Of a stretch of 8,908 bases of DNA, positions 1 to 7,029 are shown in pieces. A program made the translations under genes and the position numbers. Within the stretch, counting starts at the first letter, position 1. Every line of letters begins with the position of its first letter. The notes under the pieces were generated by a model that was not told the DNA's origin, searched no databases, and saw only the letters and a list, made by a program, of their open reading frames with translations. Origin of the DNA: Cyanobacteriota bacterium (GTDB lineage: Bacteria; Cyanobacteriota; Cyanobacteriia; Leptolyngbyales; Leptolyngbyaceae); NCBI GenBank assembly GCA_027482985.1, contig JAIXVO010000623.1:1-8908 (forward strand), written 5' to 3'.

Positions 1-88
1 GGTAATGGGTAATGGGTAATTGAATAGGTAAAAGGTAATGGGTAATGGGTAATCGAGTAGGTAATGGGTGATGGGTAATGGGTAATAG
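1..88. repeat. G-rich heptamer array upstream of nifH (GGGTAAT type)
   Basis: The stretch consists of degenerate tandem copies of the heptamer GGGTAAT, with the variant GGGTGAT, in three runs (about 1-20, 34-53 and 60-88) separated by short A-rich interruptions. It begins at the window edge, so its full length is unknown. It matches the class of short tandemly repeated heptamers found in spacers of filamentous cyanobacteria. Its sequence is the complement of parts of the array at 115-257: GGTAATGGGTA here pairs with TACCCATTACC there. The two could form a long imperfect stem in single-stranded DNA or RNA. No coding potential is seen. Confidence 0.9.
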
Positions 89-114
89 ATTGACTCATCC
101 TTAATCCTCTAAGA

Positions 115-257
115 ACTACCAATTACCAATTACCAACTACAAATTACCAACTACAAACTACCAATCACCAACTACCCATTACCAATTACCAACTACCCAT
201 TACCAATTACCAACTACCCATTACCAATTACCAATTACCAATTACCAATCACCACCC
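115..257. repeat. C-rich heptamer array with 21-bp higher-order unit
   Basis: Tandem heptamers of the ATTACCA/ACTACCC/ACTACAA kind fill this stretch. From 171 to 233 they form a higher-order repeat: three exact consecutive 21-bp units (171-191, 192-212, 213-233), each made of ACTACCC, ATTACCA and ATTACCA, followed by further ATTACCA copies. The array lies in inverted orientation to the G-rich array at 1-88, with about 26 nt of non-repeat sequence between them. It ends about 170 nt before nifH, so it may lie in or near the nifH promoter region. Confidence 0.9.
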
Positions 258-1320
<1,063 letters not shown>

Positions 1321-1326
1321 GCCGCT

Positions 1327-1462
1327 GGCAAGGCAGAAGGAGTAAGGCAGAGGGCAGCAGGGGCGTGCCATCGTGCTCGACTTCCTTCTAACTCACAGAC
1401 TGCACCATTCGTGCCATCTGCTTTGAGTCACTCCTTCTGCCTCCTGCCTTCTGCCCTCTGCC
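1327..1462. repeat. Inverted GGCAGAAGG-type repeat between nifH and nifD
   Basis: G-rich repeats at 1327-1361 face their C-rich complements at 1431-1462. AGGCAGAAGGAG (1331-1342) pairs perfectly with CTCCTTCTGCCT (1431-1442). Alternatively GGCAGAGGGCAG (1346-1357) pairs perfectly with CTGCCCTCTGCC (1451-1462), so two competing 12-bp stems are possible. The element begins about 6 nt after the nifH stop. A hairpin here in the transcript could protect the 3' end of nifH mRNA or reduce read-through into nifD. This would fit the greater need for NifH than NifDK, but the effect is inferred. A 23-nt piece of the right arm (1437-1459) recurs exactly at 5357-5379. Confidence 0.85.
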
Positions 1463-1506
1463 ATCCTTTCCGCTCTCTCCCATCGAAGTAGTCAAGAGGA
1501 GAATCT

Positions 1507-2994
1507 ATGACACCTCCCGAATCCGCGACATTAAACGAAGCCACTGCGGCTCCTGAAGCAGTTGACAAGAAAGCCTTGATCAAAGAAGTCCTGGAAGCCT
1601 ATCCCGAGAAAGGTAAGAAAAAACGGGAAAAGCATCTGAATGTGTATGAAGAAGGCAAACCTGATTGCGGCGTTAAATCCAACATCAAGTCTGTGCCTGG
1701 TTCGATGACCACCCGTGGCTGTGCCTATGCTGGTTCGAAAGGGGTGGTTTGGGGGCCAATTAAGGACATGATCCACATTAGCCACGGCCCCGTGGGTTGC
1801 GGTTACTACTCCTGGTCTGGTCGGCGGAACTACTACATTGGTACCACTGGGATCGATAGCTTCGGTACCATGCAGTTCACCTCCGACTTCCAAGAACGGG
1901 ACATCGTGTTTGGGGGTGACAAAAAACTCGCCAAACTGATCACCGAACTGGAAGAACTGTTCCCCTTGAACCGGGGTGTTTCCATCCAATCTGAGTGCCC
2001 GATTGGGTTGATTGGGGATGACATCGAAGCCGTTGCCAAAAAGTCTGCCAAAGAAATTGGTAAGACGGTGGTTCCCGTTCGGTGTGAAGGGTTCCGGGGT
2101 GTGTCGCAATCCCTCGGGCACCACATCGCTAACGATGCCGTCCGTGACTGGGTCTTCCCGCAGTACGACAAAGACAAGAAAGCCGGGAATATTCCCGATG
2201 GCACCCAATACGATGTCGCCATCATTGGTGACTACAACATTGGGGGTGATGCCTGGTCGAGCCGCATTCTGTTAGAAGAAATCGGCTTGCGCGTGGTGGC
2301 TCAATGGTCGGGGGATGGCACCTTACATGAGATGATCAACACTCCCTCCGTGAAGCTGAACCTGGTTCACTGCTACCGCTCCATGAACTACATCAGCCGT
2401 CACATGGAAGAAGCCTATGGGATTCCCTGGTTGGAATACAACTTCTTTGGTCCGACCAAGATTGCTGAATCCTTGCGGGAAATTGCTTCCAAGTTTGATG
2501 AAGTGATTCAGGCGAAAGCAGAAGAAGTGATCGCCAAGTATCAGAAGCAAACGGAAGAAGTGATTGCCAAGTACATGCCCCGTTTGCAAGGGAAGACGGT
2601 CGCGCTGATGGTGGGTGGTTTGCGCCCCCGTCACGTGGTTCCCGCTTTCTACGATTTGGGGATGCGCTTAATCGGTACTGGGTATGAGTTTGGTCATAAC
2701 GATGACTACAAACGCACGACCCACTACATCGAAGACGGCACTCTGATCTACGACGACGTTTCGGCGTTTGAGTTTGAAGAATTCATCAAAGCGATGAAAC
2801 CGGATCTGGTGGCTTCTGGCATTAAAGAGAAGTACGTCTTCCAAAAGATGGCACTGCCTTTCCGTCAGATGCACTCCTGGGATTATTCCGGGCCTTACCA
2901 CGGTTATGACGGCTTCGCCATCTTCGCGCGTGATATGGATCTGGCGCTCAACAGCCCCACCTGGGCTTTAGTTGGTGCTCCCTGGACCAAATAG
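1507..2994 (+). CDS. nifD: Nitrogenase molybdenum-iron protein alpha chain NifD
   Basis: NifD is the alpha subunit of the MoFe protein (an alpha2-beta2 tetramer with NifK) and holds FeMo-co, the site of N2 reduction. The product has 495 residues, close to the usual 480-500. P-cluster ligands are C72 (RGCAYAG), C98 ([10 protein letters not shown]) and C164 ([11 protein letters not shown]). FeMo-co ligands are C289 (VHCYRSMNY) and H456 (QMHSWDYSG). V80, Q201, R106 and H205 correspond to the active-site residues V70, Q191, R96 and H195 of the Azotobacter protein. The start follows AAGAGGAG (1494-1501) with a 5-nt spacer. The reading frame is uninterrupted, so no excision element of the kind found in some heterocystous strains is present. 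The stop is 2 nt from a 30-bp palindrome, and nifK starts 85 nt downstream. Confidence 0.99.
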   Translation: MTPPESATLNEATAAPEAVDKKALIKEVLEAYPEKGKKKREKHLNVYEEGKPDCGVKSNIKSVPGSMTTRGCAYAGSKGVVWGPIKDMIHISHGPVGCGYYSWSGRRNYYIGTTGIDSFGTMQFTSDFQERDIVFGGDKKLAKLITELEELFPLNRGVSIQSECPIGLIGDDIEAVAKKSAKEIGKTVVPVRCEGFRGVSQSLGHHIANDAVRDWVFPQYDKDKKAGNIPDGTQYDVAIIGDYNIGGDAWSSRILLEEIGLRVVAQWSGDGTLHEMINTPSVKLNLVHCYRSMNYISRHMEEAYGIPWLEYNFFGPTKIAESLREIASKFDEVIQAKAEEVIAKYQKQTEEVIAKYMPRLQGKTVALMVGGLRPRHVVPAFYDLGMRLIGTGYEFGHNDDYKRTTHYIEDGTLIYDDVSAFEFEEFIKAMKPDLVASGIKEKYVFQKMALPFRQMHSWDYSGPYHGYDGFAIFARDMDLALNSPTWALVGAPWTK

Positions 2995-2996
2995 TT

Positions 2997-3026
2997 GAAA
3001 TTGAGACGCGATCGCGTCTCAATTTC
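2997..3026. repeat. Perfect 30-bp palindrome centred on HIP1, between nifD and nifK
   Basis: The 15-nt half GAAATTGAGACGCGA is followed directly by its exact reverse complement. The centre contains the HIP1 octamer GCGATCGC (3008-3015). In RNA it would form a stem of about 13 bp with a GAUC loop. It starts 2 nt after the nifD stop codon. The stretch after it is C-rich rather than a run of T, so it is a poor match to an intrinsic terminator. A role in protecting mRNA or as a processing site between nifD and nifK is more plausible, by inference. Confidence 0.93.
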
Positions 3027-3065
3027 CCCCCATCCTTCAACTCTCTCTAAACCTCCCCCCCTCAT

Positions 3066-3075
3066 TGAGGAGAAA
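3066..3075 (+). promoter_or_regulatory. nifK ribosome binding site that fixes the start
   Basis: GAGGAG at 3067-3072 lies 7 nt before the ATG at 3080. A longer frame could begin at the TTG at 3065, but that codon overlaps this Shine-Dalgarno, so translation almost certainly starts at 3080. CCTC at 3060-3063 could pair with GAGG at 3067-3070 in a 4-bp stem with an ATT loop. That stem is probably too weak to matter. Confidence 0.85.
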
Positions 3076-3079
3076 ACTC

Positions 3080-4618
3080 ATGGCTCAGAATGACGTAAAC
3101 AAGATTAAGGATCACGCTGAACTCTTCCACCAGGATGAATATCAAGAACTCTTTGCTGCTAAGAAAGAGTTTGAAGGTGGACATGCTCCCGAAGTGATCG
3201 CCGAAGCTGCAGAATGGACGAAGAGCTGGGAATATCGGGAAAAGAACTTTGCTCGTGAAGCATTGACCGTGAACCCGGCGAAAGCCTGCCAACCGCTGGG
3301 TGCCATCCTGGCTGCCGTTGGGTTTGAGAAAACCTTGCCGTTTGTGCATGGGTCTCAAGGTTGTGTCGCTTACTTCCGCTCCCACTTTACCCGTCACTTC
3401 AAAGAACCCTTCTCTGCCGTATCCTCCTCAATGACGGAAGATGCAGCCGTATTCGGTGGTTTGAAGAACATGATCGAAGGTTTGGCGAACAGCTACAGCC
3501 TGTACCAACCGAAAATGATCGCCGTTTGCACCACCTGCATGGCCGAAGTGATTGGGGATGACCTGCAAGCCTTCATCAAAACCTCGAAGGAAGAAGGGTC
3601 GGTACCGCATGAGTATCCCGTCCCCTATGCCCACACGCCCAGCTTTGTCGGTTCCCACATCACGGGTTACGACAACATGATGAAAGGGATTCTCAACACC
3701 CTGACCGCTGGCAAGAAAGCCGAAACCACCAACGGCAAGATCAACTTCATCCCTGGGTTTGAAACCTACATTGGCAACCTGCGGGAAATCAAGCGGTTTG
3801 CTGAACTGATGGGCGTTGATTACACCCTATTGGCCGACAACTCGGAATACCTGGATTCTCCCAACAACGGCGAATACAACATGTATCCCGGTGGTACACC
3901 GCTGGAAGCTGCGGCTGATTCCATCAACGGGGAAGCCACGATCGCGTTCCAAGCCTACTCCACCACCAAGACTCGCGATTACATCGAGAAAGAGTGGGGT
4001 CAGAAGACCTACGTCGCCCGTCCCGTCGGGATTCGCGGCACCGACGAGTTCTTGATGAAGTTGTCTGCCTTGACAGGTAAGCCCATTCCCAAGGAACTGG
4101 AAGATGAGCGGGGTCGCGCGGTGGATGCGTTGACCGATTCCCAAGCCTGGTTGCATGGCAAGCGCGTCGCTTACTACGGCGATCCGGATCTGGTGATCGG
4201 CTTAACCCAATTCTTGCTGGAAGTCGGTTGTGAACCCGTTCACATCGTCGTCACCAACAGCAATGATGTGTTTGAAGCCGAACTGCGGGCACTGCTGGAT
4301 TCCAGCCCCTTCGGTGCGAACGCTACCATCTGGGGTGGTAAGGATCTGTGGCACATGCGCTCTTTGCTGTTCACGGAACCCGTTGACTTCTTCATCGGTA
4401 ACTCCTACGGCAAGTACCTGTGGCGCGATACCCACACCCCGATGGTGCGGATTGGCTACCCGATCTTCGATCGCCACCACCTGCACCGCTACTCCACCTA
4501 TGGGTACAGCGGCACCATCAACATCTTGAATTGGGTCGTGAACACGATTCTGGATGAACTCGATCGCAACACGATCATCCCCGCGAAGACGGACATCTCC
4601 TACGACTTGATTCGTTAA
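3080..4618 (+). CDS. nifK: Nitrogenase molybdenum-iron protein beta chain NifK
   Basis: NifK is the beta subunit of the MoFe protein. It shares the P-cluster with NifD and provides part of the docking surface for the Fe protein. From the ATG at 3080 the product has 512 residues, normal for the family. P-cluster ligands C70 ([11 protein letters not shown]), C95 ([10 protein letters not shown]) and C153 ([12 protein letters not shown]) and the associated S188 (TPSFVGSH) fall at the same numbers as in the Azotobacter protein, which supports this start over the 5-residue-longer TTG alternative at 3065. The N-terminal segment ([16 protein letters not shown] and following) precedes the conserved fold. 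It follows nifD by 85 nt across a palindrome. An inverted repeat follows 12 nt after the stop. No frameshift or missing ligand is seen. Confidence 0.98.
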   Translation: MAQNDVNKIKDHAELFHQDEYQELFAAKKEFEGGHAPEVIAEAAEWTKSWEYREKNFAREALTVNPAKACQPLGAILAAVGFEKTLPFVHGSQGCVAYFRSHFTRHFKEPFSAVSSSMTEDAAVFGGLKNMIEGLANSYSLYQPKMIAVCTTCMAEVIGDDLQAFIKTSKEEGSVPHEYPVPYAHTPSFVGSHITGYDNMMKGILNTLTAGKKAETTNGKINFIPGFETYIGNLREIKRFAELMGVDYTLLADNSEYLDSPNNGEYNMYPGGTPLEAAADSINGEATIAFQAYSTTKTRDYIEKEWGQKTYVARPVGIRGTDEFLMKLSALTGKPIPKELEDERGRAVDALTDSQAWLHGKRVAYYGDPDLVIGLTQFLLEVGCEPVHIVVTNSNDVFEAELRALLDSSPFGANATIWGGKDLWHMRSLLFTEPVDFFIGNSYGKYLWRDTHTPMVRIGYPIFDRHHLHRYSTYGYSGTINILNWVVNTILDELDRNTIIPAKTDISYDLIR

Positions 4619-4630
4619 TTCGCCAGGAAA

Positions 4631-4691
4631 GGCGTAGCATTCAGGCCAAATCTAAGGTGCACCAACCTGATCTGCTGCCGAATGCTACGCC
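4631..4691. repeat. Long-armed inverted repeat after nifK (GGCGTAGCATTC family)
   Basis: GGCGTAGCATTC at 4631-4642 is the exact reverse complement of GAATGCTACGCC at 4680-4691, with a 37-nt loop that includes the small palindrome GGTGCACC. It resembles a dispersed cyanobacterial repeat whose ends carry GGCGTAGCATTC; I recall this family from other genomes and have not checked it here. It begins 12 nt after the nifK stop and ends 32 nt before the next gene's likely start. No T-run follows the stem, so it is not a clear intrinsic terminator. It may mark the 3' boundary of a stable nifHDK transcript. Confidence 0.8.
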
Positions 4692-4723
4692 CCCCACCCC
4701 CTACACCCCCACTCAACCCGACC

Positions 4724-5029
4724 ATGACCACCTTCTCCTCCGATCATCAATCCCCCAGAGGGCGACCCAAATTTGATCTCCTCGCTCCCCTGCGGCAATG
4801 GCTAGATCACCTGGAAATTCGCAATGCTAAACTGGCTCATTTCCTGTGTCGCTTGATTCCCTGCACCTGCCCCTTCGAGCGGCACTTCACAATTTTGGGT
4901 CACACCTTCCACATCCCGCCCCTGTGCAAACTCAATCCTTTGTATAACGAAGTGGTTTATTTGCGATTGCGGGCTTTAAGCTACCTCTCGGATGCTTGCG
5001 GTGTGGATGTTACTCAGTACATCTGCTAA
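4724..5029 (+). CDS. Small Mo-dependent nitrogenase C-terminal-like protein (Mo-nitro_C family)
   Basis: The 101-residue product resembles the short family called Mo-dependent nitrogenase C-terminal domain, which is common in cyanobacteria; its biochemical function is not established to my knowledge. Its recognisable core is WLDHLEIRNAKLAHFLCRLIP (residues 26-46, written here as WLDHLEIRN and AKLAHFLCRLIP), then CPFER (49-53), HIPPLCKLNPLY (63-74) and the C-terminal LSDACGVDVTQYIC. It has six cysteines (42, 47, 49, 68, 92, 101), which may bind metal or be structural, but no known ligand pattern is evident. No signal peptide or clear membrane segment is seen. An upstream ATG at 4682 would add 14 proline-rich residues but lies inside the inverted repeat, so 4724 is preferred. 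Neither start has a Shine-Dalgarno. Its place between nifK and nifE suggests a nitrogenase-linked role. Confidence 0.8.
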   Translation: MTTFSSDHQSPRGRPKFDLLAPLRQWLDHLEIRNAKLAHFLCRLIPCTCPFERHFTILGHTFHIPPLCKLNPLYNEVVYLRLRALSYLSDACGVDVTQYIC

Positions 5030-5048
5030 CGAAGAAAAGATTAAGTTT

Positions 5049-5062
5049 GTTCAATTCGTTAC
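5049..5062 (+). promoter_or_regulatory. Possible degenerate NtcA-type site
   Basis: GTTCAATTCGTTAC fits the relaxed form GT-N10-AC of the cyanobacterial nitrogen regulator NtcA site (full consensus GTA-N8-TAC), with one mismatch in the left half. A TAN3T box about 22 nt downstream, expected for NtcA activation, is not evident. Such relaxed matches arise by chance, so this is only a candidate. Confidence 0.2.
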
Positions 5063-5232
5063 CGTGTACTCAATTTGTTTTTGTCACCTGACACAAACTA
5101 CTAAAGAGTGAAAGTTTACAAGTTTTCGACTGTAGTTTTGACTGTCTTTATTCGTATTGTAGCTGCGATCGTTGCACTTTGTTTCTAATTCTTTTCAATT
5201 ATTTCTCCTCTCTCATATTGAGTCTTCACCTT

Positions 5233-5264
5233 GTTGGGTTTCACTAACGTTCTACCCAACCTAC
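5233..5264. repeat. Dispersed palindromic repeat GTTGGGT...ACCCAAC, copy 1
   Basis: A 32-nt element begins GTTGGGTTTCAC and ends ACCCAACCTAC; GTTGGGT and ACCCAAC form a 7-bp stem. The second copy at 5309-5340 differs at one position only (A here, G there, at the 14th base). The sequence resembles a very common dispersed cyanobacterial repeat, recognised from memory. Confidence 0.85.
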
Positions 5265-5271
5265 TCCTGAC

Positions 5272-5299
5272 TGACTCCTGACTCCTGACTCCTGACTCC
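5272..5299. repeat. Tandem TGACTCC heptamer, four exact copies
   Basis: Four perfect consecutive copies of TGACTCC occupy 28 nt, with partial copies on both sides (CTACTCC before, TCCCTCC after). The array sits between the two palindromic copies. It is a second heptamer family, distinct from the GGGTAAT one. Confidence 0.92.
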
Positions 5300-5308
5300 T
5301 CCCTCCTC

Positions 5309-5340
5309 GTTGGGTTTCACTGACGTTCTACCCAACCTAC
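5309..5340. repeat. Dispersed palindromic repeat GTTGGGT...ACCCAAC, copy 2
   Basis: This is the second copy of the 32-nt element, 31 of 32 bases identical to the copy at 5233-5264 and in the same orientation, 76 bp downstream. The near identity points to recent duplication together with the intervening TGACTCC tract, or to gene conversion. Confidence 0.85.
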
Positions 5341-5346
5341 GTTTGA

Positions 5347-5380
5347 CTTCTGCCCTCTGCCTCCTGCCTTCTGCCCTCTT
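5347..5380. repeat. CTGCC-type repeat just upstream of nifE
   Basis: This is a pyrimidine-rich run of CTGCCCT/CTGCCTC/CTGCCTT units. Positions 5357-5379 match 1437-1459, in the nifH-nifD spacer, exactly over 23 nt. Here only the pyrimidine strand orientation is present, without the opposing purine arm. It takes the place where a ribosome binding site for nifE would be expected, and none is seen. Confidence 0.88.
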
Positions 5381-5394
5381 ACCTCCCTGCCATC

Positions 5395-6789
5395 ATGAAA
5401 CTCACCCAAGGCAAAATTAACGAACTCTTGAGCGAGTCAGCTTGCGAACACAATCACAAGAAAGGTGAAAAAAAGAATAAATCCTGTACGCAGGTGGCGC
5501 AACCGGGCGCGGCGCAGGGTGGTTGTGCGTTTGATGGCGCAATGATCGCGATGGTGCCAATTACCGATGCAGCGCACCTGGTGCATGGCCCGATCGCCTG
5601 TGCGGGCAACTCCTGGGGCAGTCGGGGGAGCCTCTCCTCGGGTCCCATGCTCTACAAAATGGGCTTCACCACCGACATGAACGAGAATGATGTCATCTTT
5701 GGCGGTGAAAAGCGACTTTACAAAGCGATTCAGGAAGTCGCCCAGCGGTATAGCCCAGCCGCCATCTTTGTCTATCTCACTTGTGTTTCAGCCTTGATTG
5801 GGGATGACTTAGATGCCGTCTGTAAGAAAGCCTCCGAAAAGGCTGGCATTCCGGTGATTCCCGTGAATTCACCCGGGTTTGTGGGCAGTAAGAATTTGGG
5901 CAACCGCATCAGTGGTGAATCTTTGTTGGATTATGTTGTGGGTAGCCGTGAACCGGAATACACCACACCCTACGACATTAATTTGATTGGCGAATACAAC
6001 ATTGCGGGAGAGATGTGGGGCGTGTTGCCCATCTTTGAAAAACTCGGCATTCGCGTCTTAGCAAAAATCACCGGAGATGCCCGTTACGACGAAGTTTGCA
6101 CCGCCCATCGCGCCAAGTTGAATGTGATGATTTGCTCCAAAGCGCTGATCAACATGGGGCGCAAGATGGAGGAGAAATATGGCATTCCGTACATCGAAGA
6201 ATCCTTTTATGGCGTGGATGACATGAATCGGTGTTTGCGTAACATTGCCGCCAAACTCGGTTGTCCCCAATTGCAAGCCCGTGTCGAACAGGTGATTGCG
6301 GAGGAAACCGAGAAGCTGAATGTGGAGTTACAGCCGTATCGCGATCGCCTCACGGGTAAGCGCGTCGTCCTGAATACGGGGGGTGTGAAAAGCTGGTCAA
6401 TCATCTCGGCCGCCAAAGATTTAGGGATTGAAGTGTGTGCCACCAGCACCAAGAAAAGCACCGAAGAAGACAAAGCTAAGATTAAAGAATTACTCGGTAA
6501 AGATGGTGTCACGTTAGAAAAAGGCAACGCCCAAGAACTCTTAAGCGTCATTGCCAAAACCAAAGCCGACATGTTGATTGCTGGCGGACGCAACCAATAC
6601 ACCGCCCTCAAAGCCCGCATCCCCTTCCTCGACATCAACCAGGAACGCCACCATCCCTACGCCGGCTACGTCGGCATGGTCGAAATGGCTCGCGAACTCG
6701 ACGAAGCCCTCCATAGTCCCATCTGGGCACAGGTTCGCAAACCCGCCCCGTGGGATACTCAGGTGCCAGTGTTGGTCGCAGAAGATTAG
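5395..6789 (+). CDS. nifE: Nitrogenase FeMo-cofactor biosynthesis scaffold subunit NifE
   Basis: NifE pairs with NifN in an alpha2-beta2 scaffold, homologous to NifDK, on which the iron-sulfur precursor from NifB is turned into FeMo-co before transfer to NifDK. The product has 464 residues, normal for the family. The conserved cysteines of the scaffold cluster are C44 (GGCAFDGA), C69 (PIACAGNSW) and C130 ([11 protein letters not shown]). C247 ([10 protein letters not shown]) aligns with the FeMo-co cysteine of NifD, while the cofactor histidine region differs, as expected for a scaffold. The start at 5395 gives the typical [15 protein letters not shown]; it has no Shine-Dalgarno and follows a pyrimidine-rich repeat. 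A HIP1 site lies inside at 6341-6348. The stop is 5 nt before a heptamer array. Confidence 0.98.
   Translation: MKLTQGKINELLSESACEHNHKKGEKKNKSCTQVAQPGAAQGGCAFDGAMIAMVPITDAAHLVHGPIACAGNSWGSRGSLSSGPMLYKMGFTTDMNENDVIFGGEKRLYKAIQEVAQRYSPAAIFVYLTCVSALIGDDLDAVCKKASEKAGIPVIPVNSPGFVGSKNLGNRISGESLLDYVVGSREPEYTTPYDINLIGEYNIAGEMWGVLPIFEKLGIRVLAKITGDARYDEVCTAHRAKLNVMICSKALINMGRKMEEKYGIPYIEESFYGVDDMNRCLRNIAAKLGCPQLQARVEQVIAEETEKLNVELQPYRDRLTGKRVVLNTGGVKSWSIISAAKDLGIEVCATSTKKSTEEDKAKIKELLGKDGVTLEKGNAQELLSVIAKTKADMLIAGGRNQYTALKARIPFLDINQERHHPYAGYVGMVEMARELDEALHSPIWAQVRKPAPWDTQVPVLVAED
6341..6348. repeat. HIP1 octamer inside nifE
   Basis: GCGATCGC is the highly iterated palindrome of many cyanobacterial genomes. 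Two other copies lie at 305-312 and 3008-3015. Three in under 9 kb is far above chance for an 8-mer and supports a cyanobacterial source. Confidence 0.95.
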
Positions 6790-6794
6790 GCGGT

Positions 6795-6840
6795 GGTAAT
6801 GGGTAATGGGTAATGGGTAATGGGTGATTGGTAATTGGTT
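6795..6840. repeat. G-rich GGGTAAT heptamer array after nifE
   Basis: Perfect heptamers give G-triplets at 6801, 6808, 6815 and 6822, each separated by TAAT. That is a canonical G-quadruplex pattern on the coding strand and in mRNA. The array begins 5 nt after the nifE stop. GGTAATGGGTAATGGGT at 6795-6811 pairs perfectly over 17 bp with 6929-6945 in the opposing array, so it can form either a long hairpin or a quadruplex. Confidence 0.93.
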
Positions 6841-6890
6841 TGTTGTCGTTGTTGATTAGTGATTCGAGTTTAGTCTTACCATTGTTTTCT

Positions 6891-6987
6891 CATTACCCCT
6901 TACCCACTACCCACTACCACCTTCTATTACCCATTACCCATTACCTATTACCTATTACCCATTACCTATTACCCATTACCCATCACC
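6891..6987. repeat. C-rich ACCCATT/ACCTATT heptamer array before nifN
   Basis: Tandem variants of ATTACCC, ATTACCT and ACTACCC run to 42 nt before the nifN start. The array is inverted relative to 6795-6840, across about 50 nt of T-rich sequence. This repeats the G-array, short spacer, C-array arrangement found upstream of nifH at 1-257. The remaining leader, 6988-7029, is C-rich and lacks a Shine-Dalgarno. Confidence 0.92.
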
Positions 6988-7029
6988 GCCGTCCCCTCCC
7001 CAGTCCCCATTCCCCCCTCCCCAAAACCT

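Larger units (their letters stand above)
5030..5394. other. Gene-free spacer upstream of nifE; candidate promoter region plus repeats
   Basis: No credible gene lies in these 365 nt. The first part (5030-5225) is AT-rich, unique-looking sequence and the best place in the window for an internal promoter for nifENX. It holds an 8-bp imperfect stem (TTTTTGTC 5078-5085, loop ACCT, GACACAAA 5090-5097) and a spaced direct repeat, TTTTCGACTGT (5123-5133) and TTTTGACTGT (5136-5145). A TTGACT (5138-5143) looks like a -35 box, but no good -10 hexamer stands 16-18 nt downstream. The second part (5226-5394) is almost entirely repeats: two 32-nt palindromic copies, a TGACTCC array, and a CTGCC-type run that reaches to within 15 nt of the nifE start. 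Confidence 0.7.

Noticed and set aside
1..257. The repeat arrays as a CRISPR locus
   Set aside because: The units are heptamers in direct tandem with no unique spacers of 30-40 nt, and no cas gene is present in the window.
3065..3079. An upstream TTG start for nifK that would add five residues
   Set aside because: The TTG overlaps the Shine-Dalgarno of the ATG at 3080, and starting at 3080 places all P-cluster residues at the standard numbers.
4631..4691. An intrinsic transcription terminator after nifK
   Set aside because: The stem has a 37-nt loop and is followed by C-rich sequence, not a T-run. It is better called a dispersed inverted repeat.
4682..4723. An upstream ATG for the small Mo-nitrogenase C-terminal-like gene
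   Set aside because: It lies inside the arm of an inverted repeat and adds only a proline-rich, non-conserved stretch. The start at 4724 is preferred, though neither has a ribosome binding site.
5138..5166. A sigma-70 promoter from TTGACT at 5138-5143
   Set aside because: No acceptable -10 hexamer follows at 16-18 nt; the nearest TA-rich hexamer (TATTGT, 5155-5160) is only 11 nt away. It is kept only as part of the candidate region.
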